Assembly (NCBI GenBank): GCA_963732005.1
Contig: CAVSXT010000004.1
Span: 62,001 to 126,000 of the forward strand
From: JASLEW01 sp963732005
GTDB taxonomy: Bacteria > Acidobacteriota > Thermoanaerobaculia > Multivoradales > UBA5704
Reading direction: 5' to 3'
DNA: 64,000 bases
The translations under genes were made by a program, and so were the position numbers. Below the pieces are notes generated by a model. It searched no databases. It was not told the DNA's origin and was given only the letters and a program-made list of their open reading frames with translations. Shown piece by piece: positions 17,027-28,215 of the stretch; position 1 is the first letter of the stretch; each line of letters opens with the position of its first letter.

Positions 17027-17965
17027 ATGCAGACTCTTCAGGACCTGATCCTGCGCCTGTCGGAATTCTGGGCGGGCCACGGGTGCGTGCTGCAGCAGCC
17101 CCTCGATCTCGAGGTGGGCGCCGGCACCATGCATCCCGACACTTTTCTGCGCGTGCTCGGCCCCGAGCCCTGGCGGGTGGCCTACGTCCAGCCCTCGCGC
17201 CGCCCCGCCGACGGCCGCTACGGCGACAATCCCTTCCGGCTCGGCAAGCACCTGCAGTTCCAGGTGATCCTCAAGCCGGCGCCGGAGGACGTGCAGCGCC
17301 TCTACGTCCAGAGCCTGGCGGCGATCGGGCTCGACCTGACGGTGCACGACCTGCGCTTCGAGGAGGACAACTGGGAGGCGCCGACGCTCGGTGCCTGGGG
17401 CGTCGGCTGGCAGGTGATGCTCGACGGCATGGAGATCACCCAGTTCACCTATTTCCAGCAGGCCGGCGGCCTCGAGCTGCGGCCGATCAGCGCCGAGCTG
17501 ACCTACGGCATCGAGCGCCTGACCATGTTCCTCGGCCTGTCGCGCAGCATCTACGAGGTCGCCTGGGTCGAGGGCCTGAGCTACGGCCAGGTGCGGCGCC
17601 AGGAGGAGGTCGAGCTCTCCCGCTACTACTTCGAGGTCGCCGACGTCGCCTTCGCCCAGCAGTTGTTCGACGGCATGGAGCGCGAGGCGCTGCGCTGCCT
17701 CGACGCCGGCCTGGTGCTGCCCGCCTACGAGTGCGCTCTCAAGTGCTCGCATCAGTTCAACGTCCTGGACGCCCGCGCCGCCGTCTCGGTCACCGAGCGG
17801 GTCGGCCTGATGAAGCGGGTGCGCGACCTGGCCGTGGCCTGCGCCAAGGCCTATGTCGAGAGCCGCGAGCGCCTCGGCTTCCCGCTCTGCGCCGGGCCGG
17901 CCCCGGCCGCCGCGCCCTCGCCTGCCGGCGCCGCTGCTCCGGAGGTGCCGCATGGCGCGCGGTGA
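17027..17965 (+). CDS. glyQ: glycyl-tRNA synthetase alpha subunit
   Basis: Catalytic subunit of the bacterial heterotetrameric (alpha2beta2) glycyl-tRNA synthetase, which charges tRNA-Gly. The 312-aa protein matches the family from the start (MQTLQDLILRLSEFWAGHGC). It carries VLQQPLDLEVGAGTMHPDTF, class II motif sequences YVQPSRRPADGRYGDNP and GWQVMLDGMEITQFTYFQQ, and motif 3 region SAELTYGIERLTMFL. The C-terminal ~20 residues are a Pro/Ala extension. ATG 17027 is chosen by homology; its 3' end overlaps glyS by 14 bases, showing coupled translation. Confidence 0.96.
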   Translation: MQTLQDLILRLSEFWAGHGCVLQQPLDLEVGAGTMHPDTFLRVLGPEPWRVAYVQPSRRPADGRYGDNPFRLGKHLQFQVILKPAPEDVQRLYVQSLAAIGLDLTVHDLRFEEDNWEAPTLGAWGVGWQVMLDGMEITQFTYFQQAGGLELRPISAELTYGIERLTMFLGLSRSIYEVAWVEGLSYGQVRRQEEVELSRYYFEVADVAFAQQLFDGMEREALRCLDAGLVLPAYECALKCSHQFNVLDARAAVSVTERVGLMKRVRDLAVACAKAYVESRERLGFPLCAGPAPAAAPSPAGAAAPEVPHGAR

Positions 17966-20159
17966 GTACCTGCTCGAGGTGCGCTGCGAGGAGATCCCGG
18001 CGCGCATGCTGGCGGCCGGCGTGCGGGAGCTGGCCACCCGGGTGTTCGAGGAGCTGATGGCGCGCGGCCTCGGCCCGAGCGAGGTGGAGACCGGCTTCAC
18101 GCCGCGCCGTCTGGTGGTGCGGTTGAGCGGCCTGCCGCCGCGCGAGCCCGACCGCGAGGAGCAGGTGATGGGGCCGCCGGTGCGCGCCGCCTATGCCGGC
18201 GACGGTTCCCCGACGCCGGCGCTGCTGGGCTTCGCGCGCCGCTGCGGCGTCGAGCCGGCCGCGCTGCTGCGGGTGGCCACCGAGAAGGGCGAGTACGTCG
18301 CCGCCGCCAGGCACACCGCCGGGCGGCCGGCCGGCGAGGTGCTGTCCGAGCTGCTGTCGCGACTGCTGGCCGCCCTCTCCTGGCCCAAGACCATGCGCTG
18401 GGGCGAAGGCGTCGGGCCCTGGGTGCGGCCGGTGCACGGCCTGGTGTCGCTGCTCGACGGCGAGGTGGTGCCGTTCGAGCTCTTCGGCATCGCCGCCGGC
18501 GACGAGACCGCCGGCCATCCGATCCTGTCGCCGCGGCCGCTCAAGGTGCGCGGCGCCGCCGAGTACCGCCGCAAGCTGGCGTCCCGCCACATCGAGATCG
18601 ATCCCAAGCGCCGGCGCACGGTGCTCGCCGCCGCCATGCACGAGCGCGCCGCGGCGCTCGGCGGCCGGCTGGTCGAGGACGGACCACTGCTCGACAAGCT
18701 GGCGGCGCTGTGCGAGATCCCGGGTGTGCTCGAAGGCAGCTTCGACCCCGCCTTCCTGGAGCTGCCGGCGGAGGTGCTGGCCACCAGCCTGCGCGACCAC
18801 CAGAGCGCATTGACCGTCGCCGCGCGTCATGACCCGCCTGGCTCGCCTGGCCCGCCTGGCTCGCCTGGCTCGCAGAGCTCGCCGGGCTCGCCGGCGCCGG
18901 CGTCGGCGGACACCCGCCTGCTGCCGTGCTTCCTGACCGTGATGGACCGTCCCGACGACCCGGCCGGGCGCGCCCGTTCGGGCAACGAATGGGTGGTGGC
19001 GGCGCGCCTCGCCGACGCGCGCTTCTTCTATGGCGAGGACCTGGCGGCGGGGCTGGGGCGGCGGGCCGAGCAGCTGGCGCGGCTGGCCTTCCACGAGCGC
19101 CTGGGCAGCTACGCCGACAAGACCGTACGCCTGGCGGCGCTCGCCGGAACGATCTGCGACGAGCTCGGGTGGGGCGGCGAAGCTGTGGCCGCGGCGGCAG
19201 CCGCCCGCCTGCTCAAGGTGGATCTGGCGACCGAGATGGTCAAGGAGTTCACCTCCCTGCAGGGAGTGATGGGCGGCCTCTACGCCCGCCGCGAGGGCCA
19301 CCCCGAGGACGTCTGGCAGGCGATCTACGACCAGTACCTGCCGGTCTCCGCCGAGGATCCGATACCGCGCGGGCGCGCCGGCCGGGTGGCCGGCCTCGCC
19401 GACCGCATCGACACGCTGGTGGGCATGTTCGGGCTGGGGCTGGTGCCGACCGGCAGCAAGGACCCGTTCGGCCTGCGCCGGGCAGCGCAGGGGGCGGTGC
19501 GCATCGCTTTCGAGGGCGGGCTGGCGGTGGACTTCGAGCGCCTGACAGCGGCGGCGGCGGCGCTCTACGGCGACCGCCTCGGCCGCGGCGCCGCCGAGGC
19601 CTGGTCCAGGCTGCGGCCGTTCCTCGACGACCGCATCCGCTACGTGCTGGGCATCTACGGCTACGCCTACGACGAGATCGAGGCGGCGCTGGCGGCCGGC
19701 GCGGCCAACCTCCCGGACCTGCGGGCCAGGGTCGACGCCATCCACCGCGTGCGCGGCGAGGCGGCCTTCCTGTCGGTGGTGCTGGCGGCCAAGCGTATCG
19801 CCAACATCGTCAAGGACATCCCCGACCAGCCGTTCGAGATCGAGCGCCTGGGGGAAGCGGCGGAGCCCGCCGAGCGGGAGCTGGCCGCCGCCTTCGCCGG
19901 CCTGCGCGCCGAGGTCGAAGCGGCGGCGGCCGCCGGCGACTACGAGCACGCGCTGCGCCGCATCGCCGGGCTGGCGCCGGTGCTCGACCGCTTCTTCGTC
20001 GAGGTGCTGGTGATGGATCCCGACGAGCGCGTGCGCGCCAACCGCATCGCGCTGCTGCAGGCGATCCTGCGTACCGTCAGCCGCACGGCCCGGCTGACCG
20101 AGGTGGTGGTGGACCGCGCCGAGCACCGCGCGCGCGCCGGCGCCGCCGACCAGGCCTGA
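17952..20159 (+). CDS. glyS: glycyl-tRNA synthetase beta subunit
   Basis: tRNA-binding subunit of alpha2beta2 glycyl-tRNA synthetase, 735 aa against the usual ~690. The N-terminus (YLLEVRCEEIPARMLAAGV) is canonical. FTPRRLVVRLSGLPPRE, AALSWPKTMRWGEGVGPWVR and VRPVHGLVSLLDGEVVPFEL follow. The HD-like region has ARLLKVDLATEMVKEFTSLQ and GVMGGLYARREG, and the anticodon-binding C-terminus has FFVEVLVMDPDERVRANRIA. At residues ~295-318 there is a low-complexity insertion of Gly-Ser-Pro units encoded by a 9-bp repeat. It sits between DHQSALTVAARHD and TRLLPCFLTVMD and probably forms a surface loop. The rest of the protein looks fully functional. Confidence 0.95.
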   Translation: MARGEYLLEVRCEEIPARMLAAGVRELATRVFEELMARGLGPSEVETGFTPRRLVVRLSGLPPREPDREEQVMGPPVRAAYAGDGSPTPALLGFARRCGVEPAALLRVATEKGEYVAAARHTAGRPAGEVLSELLSRLLAALSWPKTMRWGEGVGPWVRPVHGLVSLLDGEVVPFELFGIAAGDETAGHPILSPRPLKVRGAAEYRRKLASRHIEIDPKRRRTVLAAAMHERAAALGGRLVEDGPLLDKLAALCEIPGVLEGSFDPAFLELPAEVLATSLRDHQSALTVAARHDPPGSPGPPGSPGSQSSPGSPAPASADTRLLPCFLTVMDRPDDPAGRARSGNEWVVAARLADARFFYGEDLAAGLGRRAEQLARLAFHERLGSYADKTVRLAALAGTICDELGWGGEAVAAAAAARLLKVDLATEMVKEFTSLQGVMGGLYARREGHPEDVWQAIYDQYLPVSAEDPIPRGRAGRVAGLADRIDTLVGMFGLGLVPTGSKDPFGLRRAAQGAVRIAFEGGLAVDFERLTAAAAALYGDRLGRGAAEAWSRLRPFLDDRIRYVLGIYGYAYDEIEAALAAGAANLPDLRARVDAIHRVRGEAAFLSVVLAAKRIANIVKDIPDQPFEIERLGEAAEPAERELAAAFAGLRAEVEAAAAAGDYEHALRRIAGLAPVLDRFFVEVLVMDPDERVRANRIALLQAILRTVSRTARLTEVVVDRAEHRARAGAADQA
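18834..18897 (+). repeat. 9-bp tandem repeat inside glyS
   Basis: Tandem repeat of GGCTCGCCT-like units encoding Gly-Ser-Pro/Gly-Pro-Pro, about seven copies, inserted in frame in glyS where relatives have only a short loop. Confidence 0.85.
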
Positions 20160-20267
20160 GCGAGCGCCGTTGGCGCGGCGCGCGCGGCAGGCACCCGCAC
20201 CTCCGGCAGCCGCGATTCGATGCCATCCCGATCGGGTAGACTCGCCGCCTACAGGATCGGAGGACGC

Positions 20268-23807
<3,540 letters not shown>

Positions 23808-23924
23808 GCTCGCCGCGCGAGCCGTCGCGCACCGGCAGGGCCTCCGGCGCGCGACGGCTGCCGACTCCTGGCGGACTCCATCACACACCAGGAGCGCTAG
23901 CGGGTTGCCTGCGAGAGAACCGCG

Positions 23925-24374
23925 CTATTGCGGCGGCGGAGGAGGCTCGTGGTGGAGGCGGATCTCTCTCTCGCGATCCCGCTCCCACTGCTGGTGCCGC
24001 TTCGCCTCGAGCCAGCGCTGGTATTCGCCGTCGCGGTCCGCGCTGTAGTAGAAGTTACGATGGGCCTCGTCGGACCAGATCGACTTCACGGCGACGATCT
24101 CGACGCCGCCTGGGCTGCCGCAGAAGCGGTCGGCCACGGGCCGCCCATCGAGGCGGACCCAATCGTTCGCGGTCAGGCCGTACCAGCGGCCCACCACGGT
24201 GACGACCGTGCCGTCGTGTTGCCTGACGAACATGCAGTTGCCATCCGCGCTGAGCGACACGACGCCGTCGACGCTGATGGGCTGAGCGACTGCTGGCGCC
24301 GCCACCAGGCAGGCCGTCAGGATCGACGCCGAGAGCAGCACTGTTCGGGCTAGAGATCGGTGTATGGGTTTCAT
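23925..24374 (-). CDS. exported hypothetical protein
   Basis: 149-aa exported protein of unknown function. A clear signal peptide (ARTVLLSASILTACLVAAPA, with a predicted cut after AVA) precedes a small beta-rich domain: ISVDGVVSLSADGNCMFVRQ, then GTVVTVVGRWYGLTANDWVR and LDGRPVADRFCGSPGGVEIV, with one cysteine pair. The C-terminus is strongly charged and ends in a poly-proline stretch. ATG 24374 has AGGAG at good spacing. A perfect GC hairpin lies just upstream in the untranslated leader. The small domain resembles an OB-fold, but I do not recognise the family. Confidence 0.7.
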   Translation of the reverse strand: MKPIHRSLARTVLLSASILTACLVAAPAVAQPISVDGVVSLSADGNCMFVRQHDGTVVTVVGRWYGLTANDWVRLDGRPVADRFCGSPGGVEIVAVKSIWSDEAHRNFYYSADRDGEYQRWLEAKRHQQWERDREREIRLHHEPPPPPQ

Positions 24375-24395
24375 GATGATCTCCTCTTCTCTAGG

Positions 24396-24420
24396 AGAGA
24401 CGCGCGCTGCGCGCGTCTCT
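24396..24420 (-). promoter_or_regulatory. perfect hairpin in the leader of the exported protein gene
   Basis: Eleven-base-pair perfect stem (AGAGACGCGCG against CGCGCGTCTCT) with a three-base loop. It sits about 22-46 bases upstream of ATG 24374 on the minus strand. No T-run follows on either strand, so it is not a standard terminator. It could shield the ribosome site or stabilise the mRNA. Confidence 0.5.
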
Positions 24421-24512
24421 GGTCTGGAATAAAGCAAGCTGCTTGCCACCGGTGGCGGTCAAGCGGCGGTAAGACGGCTCGGCAGCGGGGGCCGCGGCGG
24501 TAGACTGGCGGG

Positions 24513-25367
24513 GTGGACGAGGACGACAAGCGGCGGCTGGATGGCGAGGGCGACAAGCGGCGGCTCGATTCGTTTTGGGACGGCAGCCGCGACTACTACG
24601 CCCAGGCGGCAGCCGCCAACCGCGAGGTGTCGCCCGAGCGGCGGCTGCTCCTGAGCCGGCTGCACGGGGGCGAGCGCCTGCTCGACCTGGGCTGCGGCTC
24701 GTGCGAGAACGCCCTCTGGCTGCCGGCCGGCTGCCGGTACGTGGGCTTCGACGTCTCGACCGCGGGCCTGGTGCTGGCCGCGGAGTGGGGAAGGCCCGGC
24801 TGGCGCGTCCGCGGTGACGGTGAGAACCTGCCCTTCGCCACGGGCAGCTTCGACGCCGTGCTCTCGACCTACGCGCTGGAGCACTTCCACGATCCCGGCA
24901 GGACGCTCCTGGAGGCGGCGCGAGTGCTGCGGCCGGACGGCCTGCTGCTCCTCATCGGCTCGGCATGGGATCTCCCCTACGAGATGCCGCCCAGCCTCGA
25001 GCCCAGCCGGCGGCTGGAGGTAGCGCTGCGCCGCCTGGGCCGCCAGCTCCTCTCCTCGCTCGACGGCCGCCACCGTTTCGACCGCGTTCGCAGCCCCCGC
25101 GTGCTGACCCACGGCTACGTCCCGGACGCCGACGCGGTCCACGTCGCCCAGTCTCACCTGCTGGTGCGGTTCCTGCGAGCCGCCGGCTTGGACATCCTCG
25201 AGCACCGCACTCTGCCGCACCGTCCAGACCCCACGGGTCCGCGTGCCGTGGTGCGCCGCCTGCTGCGTACCGTCCCCCTCTGGCGTCGGGCGTGGGGCAA
25301 TACCCTGATCGTGGCGCGGCGCGGCGCCGACCTGCGGCGGCCCGACTACAAGCTGCTGCCTCTGTAG
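24513..25367 (+). CDS. class I SAM-dependent methyltransferase
   Basis: Soluble methyltransferase of the Methyltransf_11 type, 284 aa. The SAM-binding glycine motif is ERLLDLGCGSCENALWLPAG (residues ~52-71), followed by YVGFDVSTAGLVLAAEWG (motif II), FDAVLSTYALEHFHDPGRTL (motif III/IV) and VLRPDGLLLLIGSAWDLP. The N-terminus contains a small repeat, DDKRRLDGEGDKRRLD. The substrate is unknown. GTG 24513 is the start. The last 40 codons recur at 32774-32896 as an orphan fragment that is 88% identical in DNA and differs at only three residues. This gene therefore sits at a probable integration or duplication boundary. Confidence 0.87.
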   Translation: MDEDDKRRLDGEGDKRRLDSFWDGSRDYYAQAAAANREVSPERRLLLSRLHGGERLLDLGCGSCENALWLPAGCRYVGFDVSTAGLVLAAEWGRPGWRVRGDGENLPFATGSFDAVLSTYALEHFHDPGRTLLEAARVLRPDGLLLLIGSAWDLPYEMPPSLEPSRRLEVALRRLGRQLLSSLDGRHRFDRVRSPRVLTHGYVPDADAVHVAQSHLLVRFLRAAGLDILEHRTLPHRPDPTGPRAVVRRLLRTVPLWRRAWGNTLIVARRGADLRRPDYKLLPL

Positions 25368-25374
25368 GTAGGGA

Positions 25375-25424
25375 GGTGACTGAAACTCACGGGGTCACTG
25401 GTTCAACTCCGGTCCTGGGCACCA
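25375..25424 (+). pseudogene. tRNA-Phe 3' half (anticodon arm to CCA)
   Basis: Matches the 3' half of a tRNA. The anticodon arm is 25375-25391, with loop CTGAAAC giving anticodon GAA (Phe) and four paired stem bases. The variable loop is GGGTC. The T arm is ACTGG, TTCAACT, CCGGT with all five pairs formed. The acceptor strand is CCTGGGC, the discriminator A, and CCA is encoded. The expected 5' acceptor and D arm are absent, because the methyltransferase gene occupies that place. This is the usual footprint of a tRNA 3'-end attachment site. Confidence 0.7.
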
Positions 25425-25503
25425 TATAACTAGATTGAAATCAGTCGCTTCGCCGCGGCACGAGGTCGCTTGTGTTTCAGGTCAATCGACCTGGGCTGTC
25501 TTA

Positions 25504-25527
25504 CTGAATCTCGCCTAAGATAGTGAC
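25504..25527 (+). repeat. IS630 left terminal inverted repeat
   Basis: 24 bp starting at the TA target site. It matches the right end at 17 of 24 positions, including the inner nine bases GATAGTGAC. Confidence 0.8.
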
Positions 25528-25557
25528 ATTCTGACACTTTTCGTGTACAGTCTCCCC

Positions 25558-26567
25558 ATGGGAAACCCAAGGGGAGTGAAACGCGACTTCGAAGCCCTCG
25601 AGGATCGGCGCCTGAAGGCCGCCGAGCTGCTCAAGAAGGGTTGGGGTCAGGCTGAGGTAGCGCGGGAGGTTGGCGTTCACCGGCAATCTGTCAGTCGGTG
25701 GGCTGCTGCTCTGGAAAGCGCAGGGACGAGAGGCTTGAGAGCAACGGGCGGGCGCGGGCGCAGGGCTCGGCTGACGGCGGCGGACCTGGCCAAGATTGAG
25801 GAGGCTCTGAAGCGAGGTCCGGAGGTTCTCGGTTACGAAACGGGTCTCTGGACCCTTGCGCGGGTTGCCGAGTTGATCGAGCAGGAGTGTGGCGTCCACT
25901 ACCATCCCGGCCACATCTGGAAGATCCTGCGTCGAATGAAATGGAGCGTGCAACGTCCAGTGGGTCGAGCGCTGGAGCGTAACGAGGACAACATCGAGCA
26001 TTGGAAGAGAGCGCGTTGGCCCAAGGTAAAAAAAACGCTGCCCGCCGAGGACAAACCATCGTCTTCATCGACGAGAGCGGGCTCAGCGAGCGGCCCCACC
26101 GATGCCGAACCTGGGCACCCCGCGGCCATCCTCCCATCCTCCAGTTCCACTTCAACTGGAATACCCTCTCGGCGATCGCAGGGGTAACCTGGTGGAACTT
26201 CTACTTTCGGCTCTACCCAGGTTCGATCAAAGCTCCGCAGGCCATCGACTTTCTTGGTCGCCTGCTGCAACAGCTTCCAGGTCGCTTGCTGATCATCTGG
26301 GATGGCCTGCCCGTCCATAGGAGCCGGAAAGTCGCTCAGTTCATCTCGAAGCATCGAGACCGGCTCCAGATCGAGCGGCTTCCCGCCTACGCTCCGGAGC
26401 TCAATCCGGTCGAGTATCTTTGGGGCTACCTCAAACACCACGCGATCCCGAATCTCTGTCCCAGAAACCTGTCCGAGCTGAGTACCGTGGCCCGTCGCGC
26501 CCTCGGTCGAATCCGTCGCAAGCCATGCCTGATTACAGCTTTCTGGCGCCAAGCCGAGCTGTTCTAA
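25558..26567 (+). CDS. IS630 transposase (orfA/orfB by -1 frameshift)
   Basis: DDE transposase that cuts and pastes the element. The first frame (from ATG 25558, GTG 25543 possible) encodes the helix-turn-helix DNA-binding part, with LKAAELLKKGWGQAEVAREV and GVHRQSVSRWAAAL, then GVHYHPGHIWKILRRMKWSV. At an eight-A run (26028-26035) reading must slip by -1 to enter the second frame. That frame carries the catalytic core: IVFIDESGLSERPHR (first Asp), RLLIIWDGLPVHRSRKV (second Asp) and YAPELNPVEYLWGYLK (Glu). All three acids are intact. Without slippage the first frame ends at 26187 with a non-homologous tail. Programmed frameshifting at A-runs is known for IS630 elements. Confidence 0.88.
26028..26035 (+). 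other. A8 slippery sequence for -1 frameshifting
   Basis: Run of eight adenines at the junction of the two transposase frames. The zero frame reads GTA AAA AAA ACG; slipping back one base joins it to the frame encoding AARRGQTIVFIDESG. Confidence 0.75.
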
Positions 26568-26569
26568 GC

Positions 26570-26593
26570 GTCACTATCATTAGCGATGCTCAG
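26570..26593 (-). repeat. IS630 right terminal inverted repeat
   Basis: 24-bp partner of the left end, in opposite orientation, followed immediately by TA. Confidence 0.8.
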
Positions 26594-26604
26594 TAGGAGT
26601 CTGC

Positions 26605-26633
26605 TTGCTTTTCTCGGATCCTGAGATTATATT
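26605..26633 (+). promoter_or_regulatory. sigma70-like promoter for PadR gene
   Basis: TTGCTT, 17-bp spacer, TATATT (five of six -10 consensus bases). It lies just outside the IS630 right end and about 115 bp before the PadR start, leaving a leader of roughly 110 nt. Confidence 0.5.
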
Positions 26634-26688
26634 GGTTATGTGAGGCAAGTCCGGGGGGCGGCGACTGAGATGAAGCACCAACCGGTCG

Positions 26689-26748
26689 ATGGACCGCGAA
26701 CTCGAAGCCGCATTAGAGCGCGTCAGAGCGTCGGGCGGGGATAAGTAG
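26689..26748 (+). CDS. possible 19-codon leader peptide before PadR gene
   Basis: ATG 26689 opens a 19-codon frame, MDRELEAALERVRASGGDK, whose TAG stop directly abuts the ATG of the PadR gene. It lies inside the predicted leader transcript. The abutting stop and start would allow coupled translation, but there is no clear ribosome site, so this is weakly supported. Confidence 0.25.
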   Translation: MDRELEAALERVRASGGDK

Positions 26749-27060
26749 ATGAAGATCGACCCCAGGACAGCACTTCTGCAGGCGCTCATCTCGAGCCCAG
26801 GTTACGGGCTTGAACTCATCGAGCGTGTGAGGATCCGCACCGAGGGCAGGGTGCGCCTTGGGCAAGGGACCACCTATCCTGCTCTGCGAGCTCTAGAGCG
26901 TGACGGCCTTCTGGAGAGGTATGAGAGTGAACCGCTTCCTGAACGAGGCGGCCGTCCTCGCATCTACTATCGCCTAACAGGCAAAGGTAAGAGAGCTGCA
27001 CTGGAAACGCGCGCGGCTGCGCTGGCTCTTTTCAGTTGGTCGGAGCCTATCCGTGCATAG
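26749..27060 (+). CDS. PadR-like winged-helix regulator
   Basis: 103-aa DNA-binding regulator. It contains TALLQALISSPGYGLELIER, GQGTTYPALRALERDGLLER and RPRIYYRLTGKGKRAAL, the PadR-type recognition helix and wing. The C-terminus is short, without the long dimerisation helix of PadR subfamily 2. It sits 150 bp after the IS630 element and upstream of a DUF6338 membrane protein in the same direction, in DNA of lower GC than the flanks, consistent with acquired DNA. The regulated target may be the downstream gene, but nothing in the sequence proves it. Confidence 0.8.
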   Translation: MKIDPRTALLQALISSPGYGLELIERVRIRTEGRVRLGQGTTYPALRALERDGLLERYESEPLPERGGRPRIYYRLTGKGKRAALETRAAALALFSWSEPIRA

Positions 27061-27211
27061 GCGACCTCTGCCCGAGGCAAGGGGTAACGCTCCTCAAAGC
27101 GGAGCGTCTCAGCCAAGGCTCTTCCAGACCAACGGTAGCCACGTTTGAACTGCCTGATGGTGATCGGCAAGTGCATGTTGTAGTGTACAAGAAAGTTGTC
27201 AAGGAGAAGCG

Positions 27212-27934
27212 TTGGAAAACCTCAAACTCGGCCTCCTGGTGGTGCTACTGCTCCCGGGATTCATCTTCGTCCAAGCGCAGGAGCACCATCTTCTTCGCGA
27301 GAAGAAACCACAGTTCGAGAAGACGCTGGAGATCATTCTTGAAAGCTGCCTCATCTGGATAGTTGCATTAATTAACCCATTTTGGTGGCCTTGGCCTCAG
27401 GCAAGCGTTCAGGTAAGAAACCAATTAGTTCTTTTGCTCAATTCGCAGTTCGGAGGTGGGCATGTTACCCCGCCGCATCTCCTGACGGGTCACGATCTTG
27501 TCATCTGGGCAGAGTTCTTTTTTGCTGTGTGCTTGTGGAGTCTCATCGTTGCGAATATCTGGGGTATCATAAGGAAGGATGCGCGTATTGACGCAGCATT
27601 TGTGTTTCTGACGGGCAGATCATGGTACCCGGCTGTCACCCTGGAGTTCTTCAAGAGGAGTCTCAGTAAGGCTGTGGTAGTTGAGACAAAAGAGCAGACT
27701 CGCTATATGGGCATATTGGCGAGCGCACCTGATACAGTTGATGGTAAATACATAATTCTAAGGAGTGTCGCTTTTCTCCCCAAACCGGAACCTGGAAGGG
27801 ATTCCAATCTAGAGAAATTAACCTTAGTTGAGGAGATGCTACTGAATATAGATGAAGTTGCCTCGATTCAGCGACTGAAGCAAGAACTCTTGAAGCGGAA
27901 AGGATCGAAACATGTCAAACAAGCGCCTCGATGA
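27212..27934 (+). CDS. DUF6338-type membrane protein
   Basis: 240-aa membrane protein. The first TM segment is LGLLVVLLLPGFIFVQAQEH, in which LLPGF and the following EHHLLREKK match the DUF6338 pattern. Further membrane segments are ILESCLIWIVALINPFWW and LVIWAEFFFAVCLWSLIVAN, and a soluble C-terminal part (SWYPAVTLEFFKRSLSKAVV, RYMGILASAPDTVDGKYIIL) follows. TTG 27212 is the start, supported by AAGGAG six bases before it. GC content is clearly lower than in surrounding genes. DUF6338 proteins have no known function to me and tend to occur in accessory DNA. The 3' end overlaps the small gene starting at 27912. Confidence 0.7.
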   Translation: MENLKLGLLVVLLLPGFIFVQAQEHHLLREKKPQFEKTLEIILESCLIWIVALINPFWWPWPQASVQVRNQLVLLLNSQFGGGHVTPPHLLTGHDLVIWAEFFFAVCLWSLIVANIWGIIRKDARIDAAFVFLTGRSWYPAVTLEFFKRSLSKAVVVETKEQTRYMGILASAPDTVDGKYIILRSVAFLPKPEPGRDSNLEKLTLVEEMLLNIDEVASIQRLKQELLKRKGSKHVKQAPR

Positions 27935-28121
27935 ATCCTTAAGCGTTGGTCGGTCATTAAAGAACCTTACTGGGGCTGACGGGAACGAGATCGATTTTTC
28001 GAAGGTAACAGTGTCGCCATCCGGGCAGGTTCAACCGACAAGCTCAACGCCCACAGGGACGCCTTCGGACTCAAGCGGTTCGCCGCCGCCGTCGGCAACG
28101 CCAGGGGCAGCTAAGCCCTGA
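27912..28121 (+). CDS. small protein with SPSGQVQPT motif (copy 1)
   Basis: 69-aa soluble protein of unknown function whose ATG overlaps the end of the DUF6338 gene by 23 bases. The sequence runs from a charged N-terminus (SNKRLDESLSVGRSLKNLTG) to NEIDFSKVTVSPSGQVQPT and a disordered Ser/Thr/Pro tail. The motif IDFS-x4-SPSGQVQPT recurs in the next small gene, so the two form a family. No signal or membrane helix is present. Confidence 0.6.
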   Translation: MSNKRLDESLSVGRSLKNLTGADGNEIDFSKVTVSPSGQVQPTSSTPTGTPSDSSGSPPPSATPGAAKP

Positions 28122-28215
28122 GAACAGGCGTGCGGCGTTCGAAGACCCCGAAGGCCGGCTGGTCCGCGAGCGGTTGGAAGCCATCACCTTCAGGAGTAAA
28201 CGTAAGGAGAAGTAA

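Larger units (their letters stand above)
25504..26593 (+). mobile_element. IS630-family insertion sequence
   Basis: Complete 1,090-bp element. It is flanked by TA dinucleotides (25502-25503 and 26594-26595), the target duplicated by IS630/Tc1-mariner elements. The ends are 24-bp imperfect inverted repeats (CTGAATCTCGCCTAAG... and its partner CTGAGCATCGCTAATG...), both ending in GATAGTGAC. Inside is one transposase read in two frames. Intact ends and catalytic residues suggest it may still be mobile. Confidence 0.88.

Noticed and set aside
26109..26118. CCTGGGCACC considered as a second copy of the tRNA-Phe attachment core
   Set aside because: Only ten bases match, and they lie inside the transposase coding sequence.
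27036..27362. 108-codon frame overlapping the start of the DUF6338 gene (RPTVATFELPDGDRQVHVVV)
   Set aside because: Partly protein-like, but it runs into Ser/Arg-rich shadow sequence of the DUF6338 gene and lacks a ribosome site; possibly a relic.
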